From Acidimicrobiales bacterium (GTDB lineage: Bacteria > Actinomycetota > Acidimicrobiia > Acidimicrobiales > Iamiaceae), in assembly GCA_035630295.1 (NCBI GenBank), contig DASQKY010000032.1, positions 1-64,000 on the forward strand: a stretch of 64,000 bases of DNA, given 5' to 3'. Positions 15,724 to 23,805 of this stretch are shown in pieces; the stretch's first letter is position 1, and each line of letters begins with the position of its first letter. The notes beneath the pieces are model-generated. The model was given only the letters and a program-made list of their open reading frames with translations, did not search any database and was not told the DNA's origin. The translations under genes and the position numbers were made by a program.

Positions 15724-18318
15724 ATGAGGATCCTTCGACTCACCGGGTCGACGCCCCGCATCTGGGGCATCGACCTGCACCCCCGGCTGACGGTGGTCCA
15801 CGGCCTGGCCCCCGAGGTCGCCGGCCCCGTCCGGGCCGCCATCGACGCCATCGTCCGGGCCCGCATCAGCGGTCCCGAGCTGGCCGCCGCCGGGCTGGGC
15901 GGCACTGTGCTGGTGGGCGACGCCGAGATCCCCCTGGAGGACGTGGCCGAGCGGGCCGCGGGCCTGGTGCCCACCACCCCGCTGGTCGGCTCGGACCTGG
16001 TGGCTCCGGCCGCGGCCCTGGCCGCCGGCCGCCAGCGCGCCCTCGACGACGCCCTGGCCCAGGCCCGCGACGCCCTGGCCGACGCCGAGTCGGCCCTGGC
16101 CGTGGCCCGCCGCGACTGGGACGACGCCCGCACCGCCCGCGCCACCCGCCTGCGCGACGGCTGGCGCGACCGCGAGGTGGCGGTGGCCGCCCTGCGCGCC
16201 GCCCGCGACCAGGCCGCCGATGCCGCCGCCTCGGCCGCCACCCCCGAGCTGGCCCCCCGCCCGCCCGCCGCTGCCTGGGCCGACGACGAGGTGGCCCGCC
16301 TGGCCGGGACCCGCCTCCAGGCCGCCCGGGCCGCCCGTGACGCGGCGGCCGCGGCGGTGGCCGAGGCCGAGGAGATCCAGGCCCGGCACCGGGCCGCCAC
16401 CGCCCGCACCGTGGCCGACGTCGAGGCCCTGCGGGCCGAGCTGGCCGACGTGGAGCGCCAGGCCCTGGCCCTGGCCGCCGCCCCCGCCGCCACCGAGGCC
16501 GAGCGCCGGGCCCTGGCCGAGCGCCGGGCCCAGATCGTGGCCGAGGCGGCCGCCCTCGCCCCCCAGCCCACCGATCGCGTGGTCGCCGCCCTGGCCGCCA
16601 GCGAGACCCACGGCGGCATCGCCGCGGTGGAGGCGGCCCGGGTGGCCGTCGAGTGGGAGCGGGTGCGGGACCTGGTGGCCGAGGCCGAGGCCGCCCCGCC
16701 GCCCGAGATCGCCCCCCCGGCGCCGCCCGCGCCGCCCGCCCCGCCCTCGGCCAACGGCCGGGCCGCGGCCGGTCCCTCGCCCGAGCTGGAGGCCCGGGCC
16801 CGGGCCTCCCACGACCGCCTGGCCTCCGCCCGCCGGGCCCTGGCCGAGGCCAGCGGGGCGTCGCCCCTGGAGCCGTCCGAGGTCGAGGCCCTGGAGGCCG
16901 CCCACGCCGAGGTGCTGGCCGCCTGGGAGGGCAGCGAGCGCCGCATCGGCGTGGGCAAGGCCCGGCGCCGGCTGGAGGAGGCCCAGCTGGCCGAGCGGGA
17001 GATCCTGGCCCGCATGGGCTTCGCCAGCTACACGGAGTTCATGGTCTCGGGCCGGGCCTCGGGCCTGCCGTCCCAGCTCGACACCGAGGAGGCCCGGCGG
17101 GAGCTGGTGGCCGCCGAGGAGGCCGTGGCCGCCGCTGACGCCGACCTGGCCGCCGAGGCCGTGGCCATCGCCGAGGCCGAGCGCCGCGCCGCCGCCCCGG
17201 CGACGACCCCCCCGCCGGTGGCTGCCGCCCCCGAGTGGGACGCCACCGCGGCCCGGGGTCGCCTGGTCGAGACCCTGGCCGCCCTGCGGGCCCGGGCCGC
17301 CGACCTGCTGGGCGAGGATCCCGGCGACGACGTGGCCGGGGTCCTGCGGGACCGCATCGCCACCGACCCCCTGCCGGACCTGCGCATGGCCCTGGACGAG
17401 GTCGGCGTCCCGCTGGCCGAGATCATGGACCGCGGCGAAATACAGGTCCGGGGCCGGGCCTGGGTGGCCCGCCAGGAGGACGCGGCCCGCAAGGCTGCGG
17501 CCCTGGCCGCCGACCGCCTCCGCATCGAGGACGAGCTGGCCCGACTGGACGCCCAGGACGGCGCCCGAGCGGCCCTGGCCGCCCTGGCCCGCCACCGCGA
17601 CGACCTCCGGGCCGCCGTGGCCGAGGGTGAGGAGGCCCTGGGGGCGGCGGCCGGGGCCGACGAGCGCCTGGCCCACGACCGGGCCGAGCTGGCCCGGGCC
17701 GAGGAGGAGCTGGCCCAGACCGAGGCGGCCCTCGCCGCCCGCCCGGCCCCCGCTCCCGCCCCCGGCTCGACGCCCGACATCCCCGCCTCCCGAGTGGACG
17801 TCGACCTGGTGCAGCTCGAGGCCGAGGCCCGGGACGCCCAGACCGCCCTCGACGTGGCCGTGTCCCACCTGCTGCCGGCCGGCGGCCGCTCGGGCGCCGA
17901 TCCCGACGTCGAGGCCGATCGGGCCCTGGGCCGGGCCGAGGCCCGGATCGCCCTGGCCCGCATGGAGATCGCCAGCCTGGAGCAGATCCGGGCCGAGCGG
18001 GCCGGGGGCGACGAGCCCCCCTCGCCCGTCGACGCCGACAGCGTGGCCTGGCGCCTCCTGGCCCGCATGGCCTCCCAGCGCGAGGCCGCCGTCGCCGGCG
18101 GGCCCGGGCCGGCGCCCCTCCTGGTCGACGAGCCCTTCGCCGGCCTGGCCGCCACCGACGTGGTGCGGGTGCTGGAGGCCATCGCCGGGCCGGCCTCGGC
18201 CGTGCAGGCCATCGTCCTCACGGCGTCGCCCGAGGCCCTGGCCTGGGCCCGTGACGCCGGGCCGGACCGGGTCGGGGTGGTCACCGCGGCCGCCGCCGCC
18301 GGCTACGCCGCCCGCTGA
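15724..18318 (+). CDS. SMC/RecN-like coiled-coil protein lacking the Walker A motif
   Basis: 864 residues. The N-terminus (RLTVVHGLAPEVAGPVRAAI) aligns with the usual nucleotide-binding start of SMC-like proteins (T-x-x-x-G-x-x-G-x-G-K-S), but the glycines and Lys of the P-loop are gone. Residues about 100-620 are Ala/Glu/Arg heptad-rich, as in two coiled-coil arms, with a central break (MGFASYTEFMVSG). The C-terminus keeps an ATPase-like Walker B/D-loop (PLLVDEPFAGLAATDVVRVL) and a final IVLTASPEALAWA. It may be a scaffold or an ATPase partner. AAGGAG precedes the ATG. It lies 10 bases after the small protein of the ArsA operon. Confidence 0.78.
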   Translation: MRILRLTGSTPRIWGIDLHPRLTVVHGLAPEVAGPVRAAIDAIVRARISGPELAAAGLGGTVLVGDAEIPLEDVAERAAGLVPTTPLVGSDLVAPAAALAAGRQRALDDALAQARDALADAESALAVARRDWDDARTARATRLRDGWRDREVAVAALRAARDQAADAAASAATPELAPRPPAAAWADDEVARLAGTRLQAARAARDAAAAAVAEAEEIQARHRAATARTVADVEALRAELADVERQALALAAAPAATEAERRALAERRAQIVAEAAALAPQPTDRVVAALAASETHGGIAAVEAARVAVEWERVRDLVAEAEAAPPPEIAPPAPPAPPAPPSANGRAAAGPSPELEARARASHDRLASARRALAEASGASPLEPSEVEALEAAHAEVLAAWEGSERRIGVGKARRRLEEAQLAEREILARMGFASYTEFMVSGRASGLPSQLDTEEARRELVAAEEAVAAADADLAAEAVAIAEAERRAAAPATTPPPVAAAPEWDATAARGRLVETLAALRARAADLLGEDPGDDVAGVLRDRIATDPLPDLRMALDEVGVPLAEIMDRGEIQVRGRAWVARQEDAARKAAALAADRLRIEDELARLDAQDGARAALAALARHRDDLRAAVAEGEEALGAAAGADERLAHDRAELARAEEELAQTEAALAARPAPAPAPGSTPDIPASRVDVDLVQLEAEARDAQTALDVAVSHLLPAGGRSGADPDVEADRALGRAEARIALARMEIASLEQIRAERAGGDEPPSPVDADSVAWRLLARMASQREAAVAGGPGPAPLLVDEPFAGLAATDVVRVLEAIAGPASAVQAIVLTASPEALAWARDAGPDRVGVVTAAAAAGYAAR

Positions 18319-18330
18319 TCCGCCCGCCGG

Positions 18331-18355
18331 GCGCCCATCCGGCAGCGGGGGGCGC
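18331..18355 (+). terminator. possible hairpin after the coiled-coil gene
   Basis: GCGCCC pairs with GGGCGC across a 13-base loop, beginning 12 bases after the stop codon. There is no T-tract, so intrinsic termination is doubtful in this GC-rich genome. Confidence 0.25.
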
Positions 18356-18374
18356 TCGCGCTGCCTAAGGTGCG

Positions 18375-18536
18375 GTGATCGAGCACGCGGACGGCATGCC
18401 CTCGCTGAGCCATGGCCCCCACCGGCCAGGCCGCGACGTGCCCACCGGCCGGGGTGCCGGTCCTCACGGGCCGTGCTCGACGACTCGGGCCGAGCCCCGG
18501 CGCGCCCGTCCCCCACGACGAGGAGGAGCTACGTGA
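18375..18536 (+). CDS. possible 53-aa upstream ORF coupled to the release-factor-like gene
   Basis: In the 214-base gap before the gene at 18533 a GTG-initiated frame runs 53 codons and ends with ACG-TGA exactly over the GTG of that gene, like the coupled junctions elsewhere. A TAAGGT -10-like box (18366-18371) lies 3 bases before it. The peptide (starts MIEHADGMPSLSHGPH) is Pro/Arg/Gly-rich and resembles nothing known. Composition alone could produce such a frame, so support is weak. If it is not real, the gap is an untranslated leader. Confidence 0.2.
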   Translation: MIEHADGMPSLSHGPHRPGRDVPTGRGAGPHGPCSTTRAEPRRARPPRRGGAT

Positions 18537-19645
18537 CAACCATCTCCGATGCGACGTTTCGCACCCTGGCCGGCTTCCGGCCCGAGGGTGTGCCGGTCAC
18601 CTCCTGTTACCTGGACGTCGACGGGCGCCGCCTCGTCACCCAGCGCGACCTCGACCAGGAGCTCGACGGCGTCCTCCGGGCCGCCCGGGCCCGGGCCAAC
18701 GGCACGGCGTCGGTCCACCAGGACCTGGCCCGCATCGAGAGCTACGTGAAGGCCGGCTTCGACCGCTCGCGGGTGCGGGGCCTGGCCCTCTTCTCGTGCG
18801 CGGAGCAGGACCTGTGGGAGGTGGTGGCCCTGCCCGTGCGGGTGCGCAGCCGGGTCGTGGTCAACGACCAGCCCGCCCTGGGCCAGCTGGAGGCCATCGC
18901 CGAGGTGCAGCGCCGCTTCGGGGTGCTGCTGGTCGACCGCCAGCGGGTGCGCATGTTCGTCTTCGAGCTCGACGAGCTGGTCGAGCACACCGAGGCGACG
19001 GGGGAGTCGGCCCGCGACTACGACACCCGGGGCGACCGGGAGCGGGGCGACGTCACCGCCCACGTCGAGGCCCTCACCTCCCAGCACGTGCGCCGGGCCG
19101 CGGCGCTGGCCTTCTCGATCTACCAGGAGCACGGCTTCGAGCACCTGTGCGTCGGCGCCCCCGACGACCTGGCCGGCGAGGTCGAGGCCGCCCTGCACCC
19201 CTACCTGCGGGACCGGCTCTGCCCGCGCCTGTCGGTCACCCCCCAGGCGCCCGTGGACGCCATCGCCCGGGCCGTGGCGGCCATGGAGGAGGCGGTGGAG
19301 CGGTCCCGCGAGGAGGCCATGGTGACCCGCCTGCTCGACGCCGTCGGGGCCGGGGGCCGGGCCGTCACCGGCCTGGTCGACACGCTGGCCGCCCTGGCCG
19401 AGCGCCGGGTGGAGCACCTGGTGGTGTCCGACACCTTCGCCCAGGAGGGGTGGAGGTGCGACGCCACCGGCGCCCTGCTGGCCGTGCGGCCCCACCGGGA
19501 GGACGACGCCTCCCTCCGGCCCGTGGAGGACGTGGTCGAGGAGGCCATCGACGATGCCCTGGGCCAGGGGTCCAAGGTGGAGATGGTGGTCGGCAACGCC
19601 GATCTCGACGTGCACGGGGGCATCGGCGCCCTGCTGCGCTACTAG
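18533..19645 (+). CDS. bacterial eRF1/Vms1-like (baeRF family) protein
   Basis: 370 residues, preceded by GAGGAGGAG. The N-terminal domain begins PVTSCYLDVDGRR, typical of the baeRF group. A central RNaseH-like eRF1 domain follows (FGVLLVDRQRVRMFVFE), and the end NADLDVHGGIGALLRY matches the close of eRF1/pelota domain 3. No GGQ tripeptide is present, so peptidyl-tRNA hydrolysis as in classical release factors is not assured. Family members are proposed to act on stalled or hibernating ribosomes. Followed after 6 bases by the glucokinase gene. Confidence 0.82.
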   Translation: MTTISDATFRTLAGFRPEGVPVTSCYLDVDGRRLVTQRDLDQELDGVLRAARARANGTASVHQDLARIESYVKAGFDRSRVRGLALFSCAEQDLWEVVALPVRVRSRVVVNDQPALGQLEAIAEVQRRFGVLLVDRQRVRMFVFELDELVEHTEATGESARDYDTRGDRERGDVTAHVEALTSQHVRRAAALAFSIYQEHGFEHLCVGAPDDLAGEVEAALHPYLRDRLCPRLSVTPQAPVDAIARAVAAMEEAVERSREEAMVTRLLDAVGAGGRAVTGLVDTLAALAERRVEHLVVSDTFAQEGWRCDATGALLAVRPHREDDASLRPVEDVVEEAIDDALGQGSKVEMVVGNADLDVHGGIGALLRY

Positions 19646-19651
19646 GCCGTC

Positions 19652-20656
19652 GTGACCCAGCCCACGACCGGGGGCCCACCCGGCGCGCCCCTGGTCGTGG
19701 GGCTCGACCTCGGCGGGACCAAGCTCCTCGGCCTGGCCCTCGACCCGGGCTACGACGGCTCCGAGCCGGTGGCCGAGGAACGGGTCCCCACCCCGGCCGG
19801 CACCGAGGCCGTGCTCGACGCCATGGCCGGCCTGGCCTCGTCCCTGCGCGACCAGGTGCAGGCCACGGGCCGGGAGGTGCGGGCCGTGGGCCTGGGGGCG
19901 CCGGGCCTGGTGGACCGGGCCGGCACCTTCCGCTTCGGGCCCAACCTGCCCGGCGTGGTCGGCATCCCGGTGGCGGCCGAGCTGGGGGAGCGGCTGGGCC
20001 TGCCCGTGGTGGTGGACAACGACGCCACCTGCGCGGCGTGGGGCGAGCACGAGCGGGGCGCGGCCCGGGGCCGGAACCACTCGCTGGTCATCACCCTGGG
20101 CACCGGCATCGGCGGGGGCGTGACCATAAAGGGCGAGATCCTGCGGGGGGCCTACGGCTTCGCCGGCGAGTTCGGGCACATGGTCGTCGACCCGGACGGG
20201 CCGGAGTGCCCTTGCGGGCGGCGCGGGTGCTGGGAGCGCTACGCGTCGGGCACCGGCATGGGCTGGCTGGCCCGGGAGGCGGTCCGCACCGGCGCCGTGG
20301 GGCCCGAGCCCGGCTTCGTGGCCGAGGCCGGCGGCGACGTCGAGGCGGTGCGGGGCGAGCACGTGGTGGCCGCGGCCCGGGCCGGTGACGTGGGGGCCAG
20401 GGTGGTCCTCGACACCTTCGCCGACTGGCTGGGGCTCGGGCTGGCCAACCTGGTCAACGTCCTCGACTCGGAGATCGTGGTGGTGGGGGGCGGTGTCTCC
20501 GAGGACGCCGACCTGTACCTCGACCGCACCCGGGCCGCCGTGCGCCGCCACCTCTTGGGCGCCGAGCGCCGCCCCCGGGTGCCCATCGTGCCCGCCCGCC
20601 TGGGCGAGCGGGCCGGCGCCGTCGGCGCCGCCCTCCTGGCCGCCCTCCGCACCTGA
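19652..20656 (+). CDS. ROK-family glucokinase
   Basis: 334 residues with all ROK elements: the phosphate loop GLDLGGTK, the substrate loop VVDNDATCAAWGEH, the second phosphate loop LGTGIGGG, GEFGHM, and the zinc motif CPCGRRGCWE. It should phosphorylate glucose with ATP in the cytosol. The closest functional type, bacterial GlcK, is about this length. A GTG start lies 6 bases after the preceding stop, so it is probably cotranscribed with the baeRF gene. A shorter ROK paralogue is at 40174. Confidence 0.9.
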   Translation: MTQPTTGGPPGAPLVVGLDLGGTKLLGLALDPGYDGSEPVAEERVPTPAGTEAVLDAMAGLASSLRDQVQATGREVRAVGLGAPGLVDRAGTFRFGPNLPGVVGIPVAAELGERLGLPVVVDNDATCAAWGEHERGAARGRNHSLVITLGTGIGGGVTIKGEILRGAYGFAGEFGHMVVDPDGPECPCGRRGCWERYASGTGMGWLAREAVRTGAVGPEPGFVAEAGGDVEAVRGEHVVAAARAGDVGARVVLDTFADWLGLGLANLVNVLDSEIVVVGGGVSEDADLYLDRTRAAVRRHLLGAERRPRVPIVPARLGERAGAVGAALLAALRT

Positions 20657-20675
20657 GGCTGTCGACCGTCAGGTG
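20650..20675. terminator. inverted repeat spanning both stop codons of convergent genes
   Basis: CACCTGA and TCAGGTG (7 bp, perfect) flank a 12-base loop. The left arm ends in the glucokinase TGA and the right arm begins with the complement of the pyrophosphatase TGA. The position suits a bidirectional terminator. No T-tract. Confidence 0.4.
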
Positions 20676-21166
20676 TGGTAGCCGGTGTCGATGGCGCGCT
20701 GGAGGCTGGAGGCGATCTCGACCCGGGCCTCCTCGGCGCCCTGGAAGCCGCGGGTGTCGGCCCACTTCCCGGGCTCCAGGGCCTTGTAGATCATGAAGAA
20801 GTGCTCGATCTCCTTGGTGAGGTGGTCGGGCAGGTCGCCGATGTCCTGCACGTGGTCCCACCGGGGGTCGCCGGCCACGACGCAGATGATCTTGGCGTCG
20901 GGCCCGGCGTCGTCGGTCATCCAGAACACGCCCACGGGCCGGCACCGGATGAGGCAGCCCGGGAAGGTGGGCTCGTCCAGCACCACCAGGGCGTCCAGGG
21001 GGTCGCCGTCCTCGCCCAGGGTGCGGTCCACGAACCCGTACTCGGCGGGGTAGACGGTGGCCGAGAACAGCCGCCGATCGAGCTTGATGCGGCCGGTGGC
21101 GTGGTCGAGCTCGTACTTGTTGCGGCTGCCGCGGGGGATCTCCACGATCACGTCGATCTGGTCCAT
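20669..21166 (-). CDS. ppa: inorganic pyrophosphatase, family I
   Basis: 165 residues, the usual size of bacterial family I enzymes. Motifs: VEIPRGSRNKYELD, the signature EDGDPLDALV with the metal-binding aspartates, and KIICVVAGDPRW. It hydrolyses pyrophosphate to drive biosynthesis in the cytosol. The ATG at 21166 is chosen because GGGG lies 2 to 6 bases before it. An in-frame ATG four codons further up (21178) is possible. Divergent from the aminotransferase gene. Confidence 0.95.
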   Translation of the reverse strand: MDQIDVIVEIPRGSRNKYELDHATGRIKLDRRLFSATVYPAEYGFVDRTLGEDGDPLDALVVLDEPTFPGCLIRCRPVGVFWMTDDAGPDAKIICVVAGDPRWDHVQDIGDLPDHLTKEIEHFFMIYKALEPGKWADTRGFQGAEEARVEIASSLQRAIDTGYHT

Positions 21167-21186
21167 GGCCCCGATCATGGCGGCAG

Positions 21187-21192
21187 TAGGGT
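21187..21192 (+). promoter_or_regulatory. -10 box TAGGGT, leaderless arrangement
   Basis: TAGGGT ends 6 bases before the ATG at 21199, with no Shine-Dalgarno sequence. Confidence 0.5.
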
Positions 21193-21198
21193 GCCGCG

Positions 21199-22377
21199 AT
21201 GGAGTTCCGTCGGATCTCGGACCTGCCCCCGTACGTGTTCACCATCATCGACGGGCTGAAGGTGGCGGCCCGGCGGGAGGGCGAGGACGTCATCGACCTG
21301 GGGTTCGGCAACCCCGACCTGCCGTCGCCCGAGATCGCCGTCGAGAAGCTGGCCGAGGCGGCCCGCAACTCCCGCAACCACCGCTACTCCTCCAGCCGGG
21401 GGCTGCCCAAGCTGCGGGAGGCGGTGGCCGACCTGTACATCCGCCGCTTCGGCGTGGCCCTCGACCCCGAGCGCGAGGTCCTGGCCACCATCGGGGCCAA
21501 GGAGGGCTTCAGCCACCTGATGTGGGTGCTGCTGGGCCCCGGCGACTCGGCCCTGGTGCCGTCACCCTCGTACCCCATCCACATCTGGGGCCCGCTCTTC
21601 GCCGGCGCCGGGGTGCAGTACATCCCCATGGGCGGGGGCGACCGGGACCTGATCGGCGAGATCACCGAGGCCATCGACAGCGCCTGGCCCCGGCCCCGGG
21701 TGCTGGTGGTGTCGTTCCCCCACAACCCGACGACGACGTGCGTGGACCTCGACTTCTTCCAGGCCCTGGTCGACCTGGCCCGGGAGAAGGAGATCTTCGT
21801 CGTCCACGACAACGCCTACGCCGAGCTGGGCTTCGATGGCTTCCAGCCTCCGTCCATCCTCCAGGCCGAGGGGGCCAAGGAGGTGGCCGTCGAGCTGTAC
21901 TCGATGACCAAGTCCTTCTCCATGGCCGGGTGGCGCATGGCCTACCTGGTGGGCAACGCCGAGGTGGTGGCGGCCCTCCAGAAGCTCAAGTCGTACCTGG
22001 ACTACGGGGCCTTCCAGCCCATCCAGATCGCGGCCACCGTCACCCTCAACGAGGACCAGGACCACCCTCGCGAGGTGCAGGAGATCTACCAGCGCCGGCG
22101 CGACACCCTGTGCGACGGCCTGGCCCGGGTGGGCTGGGAGATGGACCCGCCCCGGGGCACCATGTTCGCCTGGGCCCCCATCCCCGAGCCCTACCGGGAG
22201 ATGGGCTCGGTCGAGTTCTGCTCGTTCCTGGTCCGCGAGGCTCACGTGGCCACCTCCCCCGGCGTGGGCTTCGGCCCCGGCGGCGAGGGCCACGTCCGCT
22301 TCGCCCTCATCGAGAACGAGCAGCGCATCGGCCAGGGCATCCGCAACCTCAAGCGCGCCCTCACCAAGCTGGGCTGA
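21199..22377 (+). CDS. PLP-dependent aminotransferase class I/II, AlaC-like
   Basis: 392 residues. The sequence runs IDLGFGNPDLPSPE, SSSRGLPKLREAVADLY, VVSFPHNPTTTCVDLDFF and the PLP-lysine region SMTKSFSMAGWRMAYLVGN. Near the C-terminus, GEGHVRFALIENEQR carries the Arg that binds the substrate carboxylate. It is most like the alanine aminotransferase (AlaC) branch, which makes alanine from pyruvate and glutamate. Aspartate or other substrates cannot be excluded. Stand-alone gene with its own putative leaderless promoter, convergent with the TetR gene. Confidence 0.9.
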   Translation: MEFRRISDLPPYVFTIIDGLKVAARREGEDVIDLGFGNPDLPSPEIAVEKLAEAARNSRNHRYSSSRGLPKLREAVADLYIRRFGVALDPEREVLATIGAKEGFSHLMWVLLGPGDSALVPSPSYPIHIWGPLFAGAGVQYIPMGGGDRDLIGEITEAIDSAWPRPRVLVVSFPHNPTTTCVDLDFFQALVDLAREKEIFVVHDNAYAELGFDGFQPPSILQAEGAKEVAVELYSMTKSFSMAGWRMAYLVGNAEVVAALQKLKSYLDYGAFQPIQIAATVTLNEDQDHPREVQEIYQRRRDTLCDGLARVGWEMDPPRGTMFAWAPIPEPYREMGSVEFCSFLVREAHVATSPGVGFGPGGEGHVRFALIENEQRIGQGIRNLKRALTKLG

Positions 22378-22399
22378 CCGCCGCTCGCCGGCCGGTCGT

Positions 22400-23017
22400 T
22401 CAGGCGGCGGGGGCGGGGAGGCCGAGGATGCCGCCGATGCAGAAGCGGACGGCGGCGTCGATGACCGGCTGGGGGTCGGCACTGGGGTCGGCGTGGATGC
22501 GGGCCGCGCACAGGTGCTGGGTCACGCCGACCACGGCCCGGGCCAGCAGGTCGGGGTCGCCGTCGGGGATGCGGCCCTCGGCGATGGCTCGGCGCAGGGC
22601 GACGGCGGCGTCGTCGGCGGCCACGTCCTCGCCCTTGCGGATGCCGGGGGCGAAGCGCTCCTCGGTGGCCGCGAAGCGGATGAGGGTGATGACGTCGCGG
22701 TGCTCGGCCATCCACTCCATGCCGGCCCGGATGCCCCGCTCCAGTTGCTCCACCGGGTCGTCGATCCCGGCGATGGCGTCGCGCTGGTGGCGGCGCCGGG
22801 CCAGCTGCCCGTCGCGCAGGATCTCGGTGAGCAGGGCCTCCTTGGACGAGAAGTACCAGTAGAAGACGCCCTTGCCCACGCCCACGGCGTCGACCACGTC
22901 GGCCACCGAGGTCGGGTGGTAGCCCTTCTCGGCGAACAGGCGAGTGGCCACCTCGATGATCTGGCGCCGCCGCTCCTCGCCCCGGGCGGTGAGCCGGCGG
23001 TCGGCAGCGTCGTCCAT
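22400..23017 (-). CDS. TetR-family transcriptional regulator
   Basis: 205 residues. The N-terminal helix-turn-helix is canonical (RRQIIEVATRLFAEKGYHPT, then TSVADVVDAVGVGKGVFYWY with FSSKEAL). The C-terminal ligand domain is helical and unrelated to any named subgroup by eye. The ATG at 23017 is favoured over a GTG at 23026 because a TACCGT -10 box on the same strand ends 7 bases before the ATG. A perfect 18-bp palindrome lies just upstream (23035-23052), so autorepression is likely. The neighbouring ACT-domain gene is divergent and could be a second target. Confidence 0.9.
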   Translation of the reverse strand: MDDAADRRLTARGEERRRQIIEVATRLFAEKGYHPTSVADVVDAVGVGKGVFYWYFSSKEALLTEILRDGQLARRRHQRDAIAGIDDPVEQLERGIRAGMEWMAEHRDVITLIRFAATEERFAPGIRKGEDVAADDAAVALRRAIAEGRIPDGDPDLLARAVVGVTQHLCAARIHADPSADPQPVIDAAVRFCIGGILGLPAPAA

Positions 23018-23024
23018 CGGCCCC

Positions 23025-23030
23025 ACGGTA
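23025..23030 (-). promoter_or_regulatory. -10 box TACCGT of the TetR gene
   Basis: On the minus strand TACCGT ends 7 bases before the ATG at 23017. A TTGACC at 23046-23051 could be its -35 with a short 15-bp spacer. Confidence 0.5.
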
Positions 23031-23034
23031 CAGC

Positions 23035-23052
23035 CTTGACCATCTGGTCAAG
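23035..23052. promoter_or_regulatory. TetR operator: perfect palindrome CTTGACCA-TC-TGGTCAAG
   Basis: Two 8-bp arms are separated by 2 bases, fully symmetric. It covers the -35 and most of the spacer of the TetR promoter, so a bound dimer would block it. It also lies about 62 bases upstream of the -10 box of the divergent gene at 23128. Confidence 0.75.
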
Positions 23053-23114
23053 ATGATGGCGAGCCGGCAACAGCGGCTTCCCGGGACGGAAACACGTGGT
23101 TCACACGCCCTCCG

Positions 23115-23120
23115 TAGGGT
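23115..23120 (+). promoter_or_regulatory. -10 box TAGGGT, leaderless arrangement
   Basis: TAGGGT ends 7 bases before the ATG at 23128. No ribosome site. It selects this ATG over a longer upstream frame that begins at 23053. Confidence 0.5.
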
Positions 23121-23127
23121 CCGGCCC

Positions 23128-23805
23128 ATGGAGACCTACGTCGTCCGAGTGTGGCTGCCCGACCGGCCCGGTGCCCTCGGTGCGGTGGCCAGCCGCATCG
23201 GGGCGGTGCGGGGCGACGTGGTCGGCATCGACATCCTGGAGACCGGCGACGGCGTGGCCGTGGACGAGCTGGTCGTCCGCCTGCCCCAGGAGTCGCTGGT
23301 CGACCTGCTGGTGGGCGAGATCCAGGAGGTGGACGGGGTCACCGTCGAGGACGTGAAGCGGGCCGACGCCACCGGCCGCGACCCCCGGCTCGACGCCCTG
23401 GAGACGGCGGCCATCCTCTGCGGCGCCGACACCATGGACGAGCTGCTGCGGGCCCTGGTGGTCCACGGGTCCCGCACGCTGGGCGCCGAGTGGTCGGCGG
23501 TCGTCGATCTGGGCGACGGGGCGGTGCGGGCCACCTGGGGCCCGGCCCCGCCCACGGCCTGGCTGTCGGCCTTCGTGCACGGCGCCCGGGCCGGCGGGGC
23601 CGACGCCACCGGCGGTGACGACGTGGCCTGGGCCCCGCTCCCCGGGGTCGACCTGGCCCTGGTGGCCGGCCGGGCCGGCACCCCGTTCCGGGCCAAGGAG
23701 CGCCGGCAGGTCGCCGCTCTCGCCCGCGTGGCCGGCACCCGGGCCCGCGAGGTCGGCCGCGAGCGTGCCCAGCGGGCCCACCCCACCACCCTCAGCACGC
23801 CCTGA
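23128..23805 (+). CDS. ACT-domain protein with GAF-like C-terminal region
   Basis: 225 residues. Residues 1-75 form an ACT domain (YVVRVWLPDRPGALGAVASR, then VVGIDILETGDGVAVDELVV), a small-molecule sensing fold that often binds amino acids. The rest (about 90-225) looks like a GAF-type sensor (LLRALVVHGSRTLGAEWSAV, AWAPLPGVDLALVAGR). No catalytic domain is attached, so it probably senses a ligand and acts on a partner protein. Divergent from the TetR gene. Confidence 0.75.
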   Translation: METYVVRVWLPDRPGALGAVASRIGAVRGDVVGIDILETGDGVAVDELVVRLPQESLVDLLVGEIQEVDGVTVEDVKRADATGRDPRLDALETAAILCGADTMDELLRALVVHGSRTLGAEWSAVVDLGDGAVRATWGPAPPTAWLSAFVHGARAGGADATGGDDVAWAPLPGVDLALVAGRAGTPFRAKERRQVAALARVAGTRAREVGRERAQRAHPTTLSTP

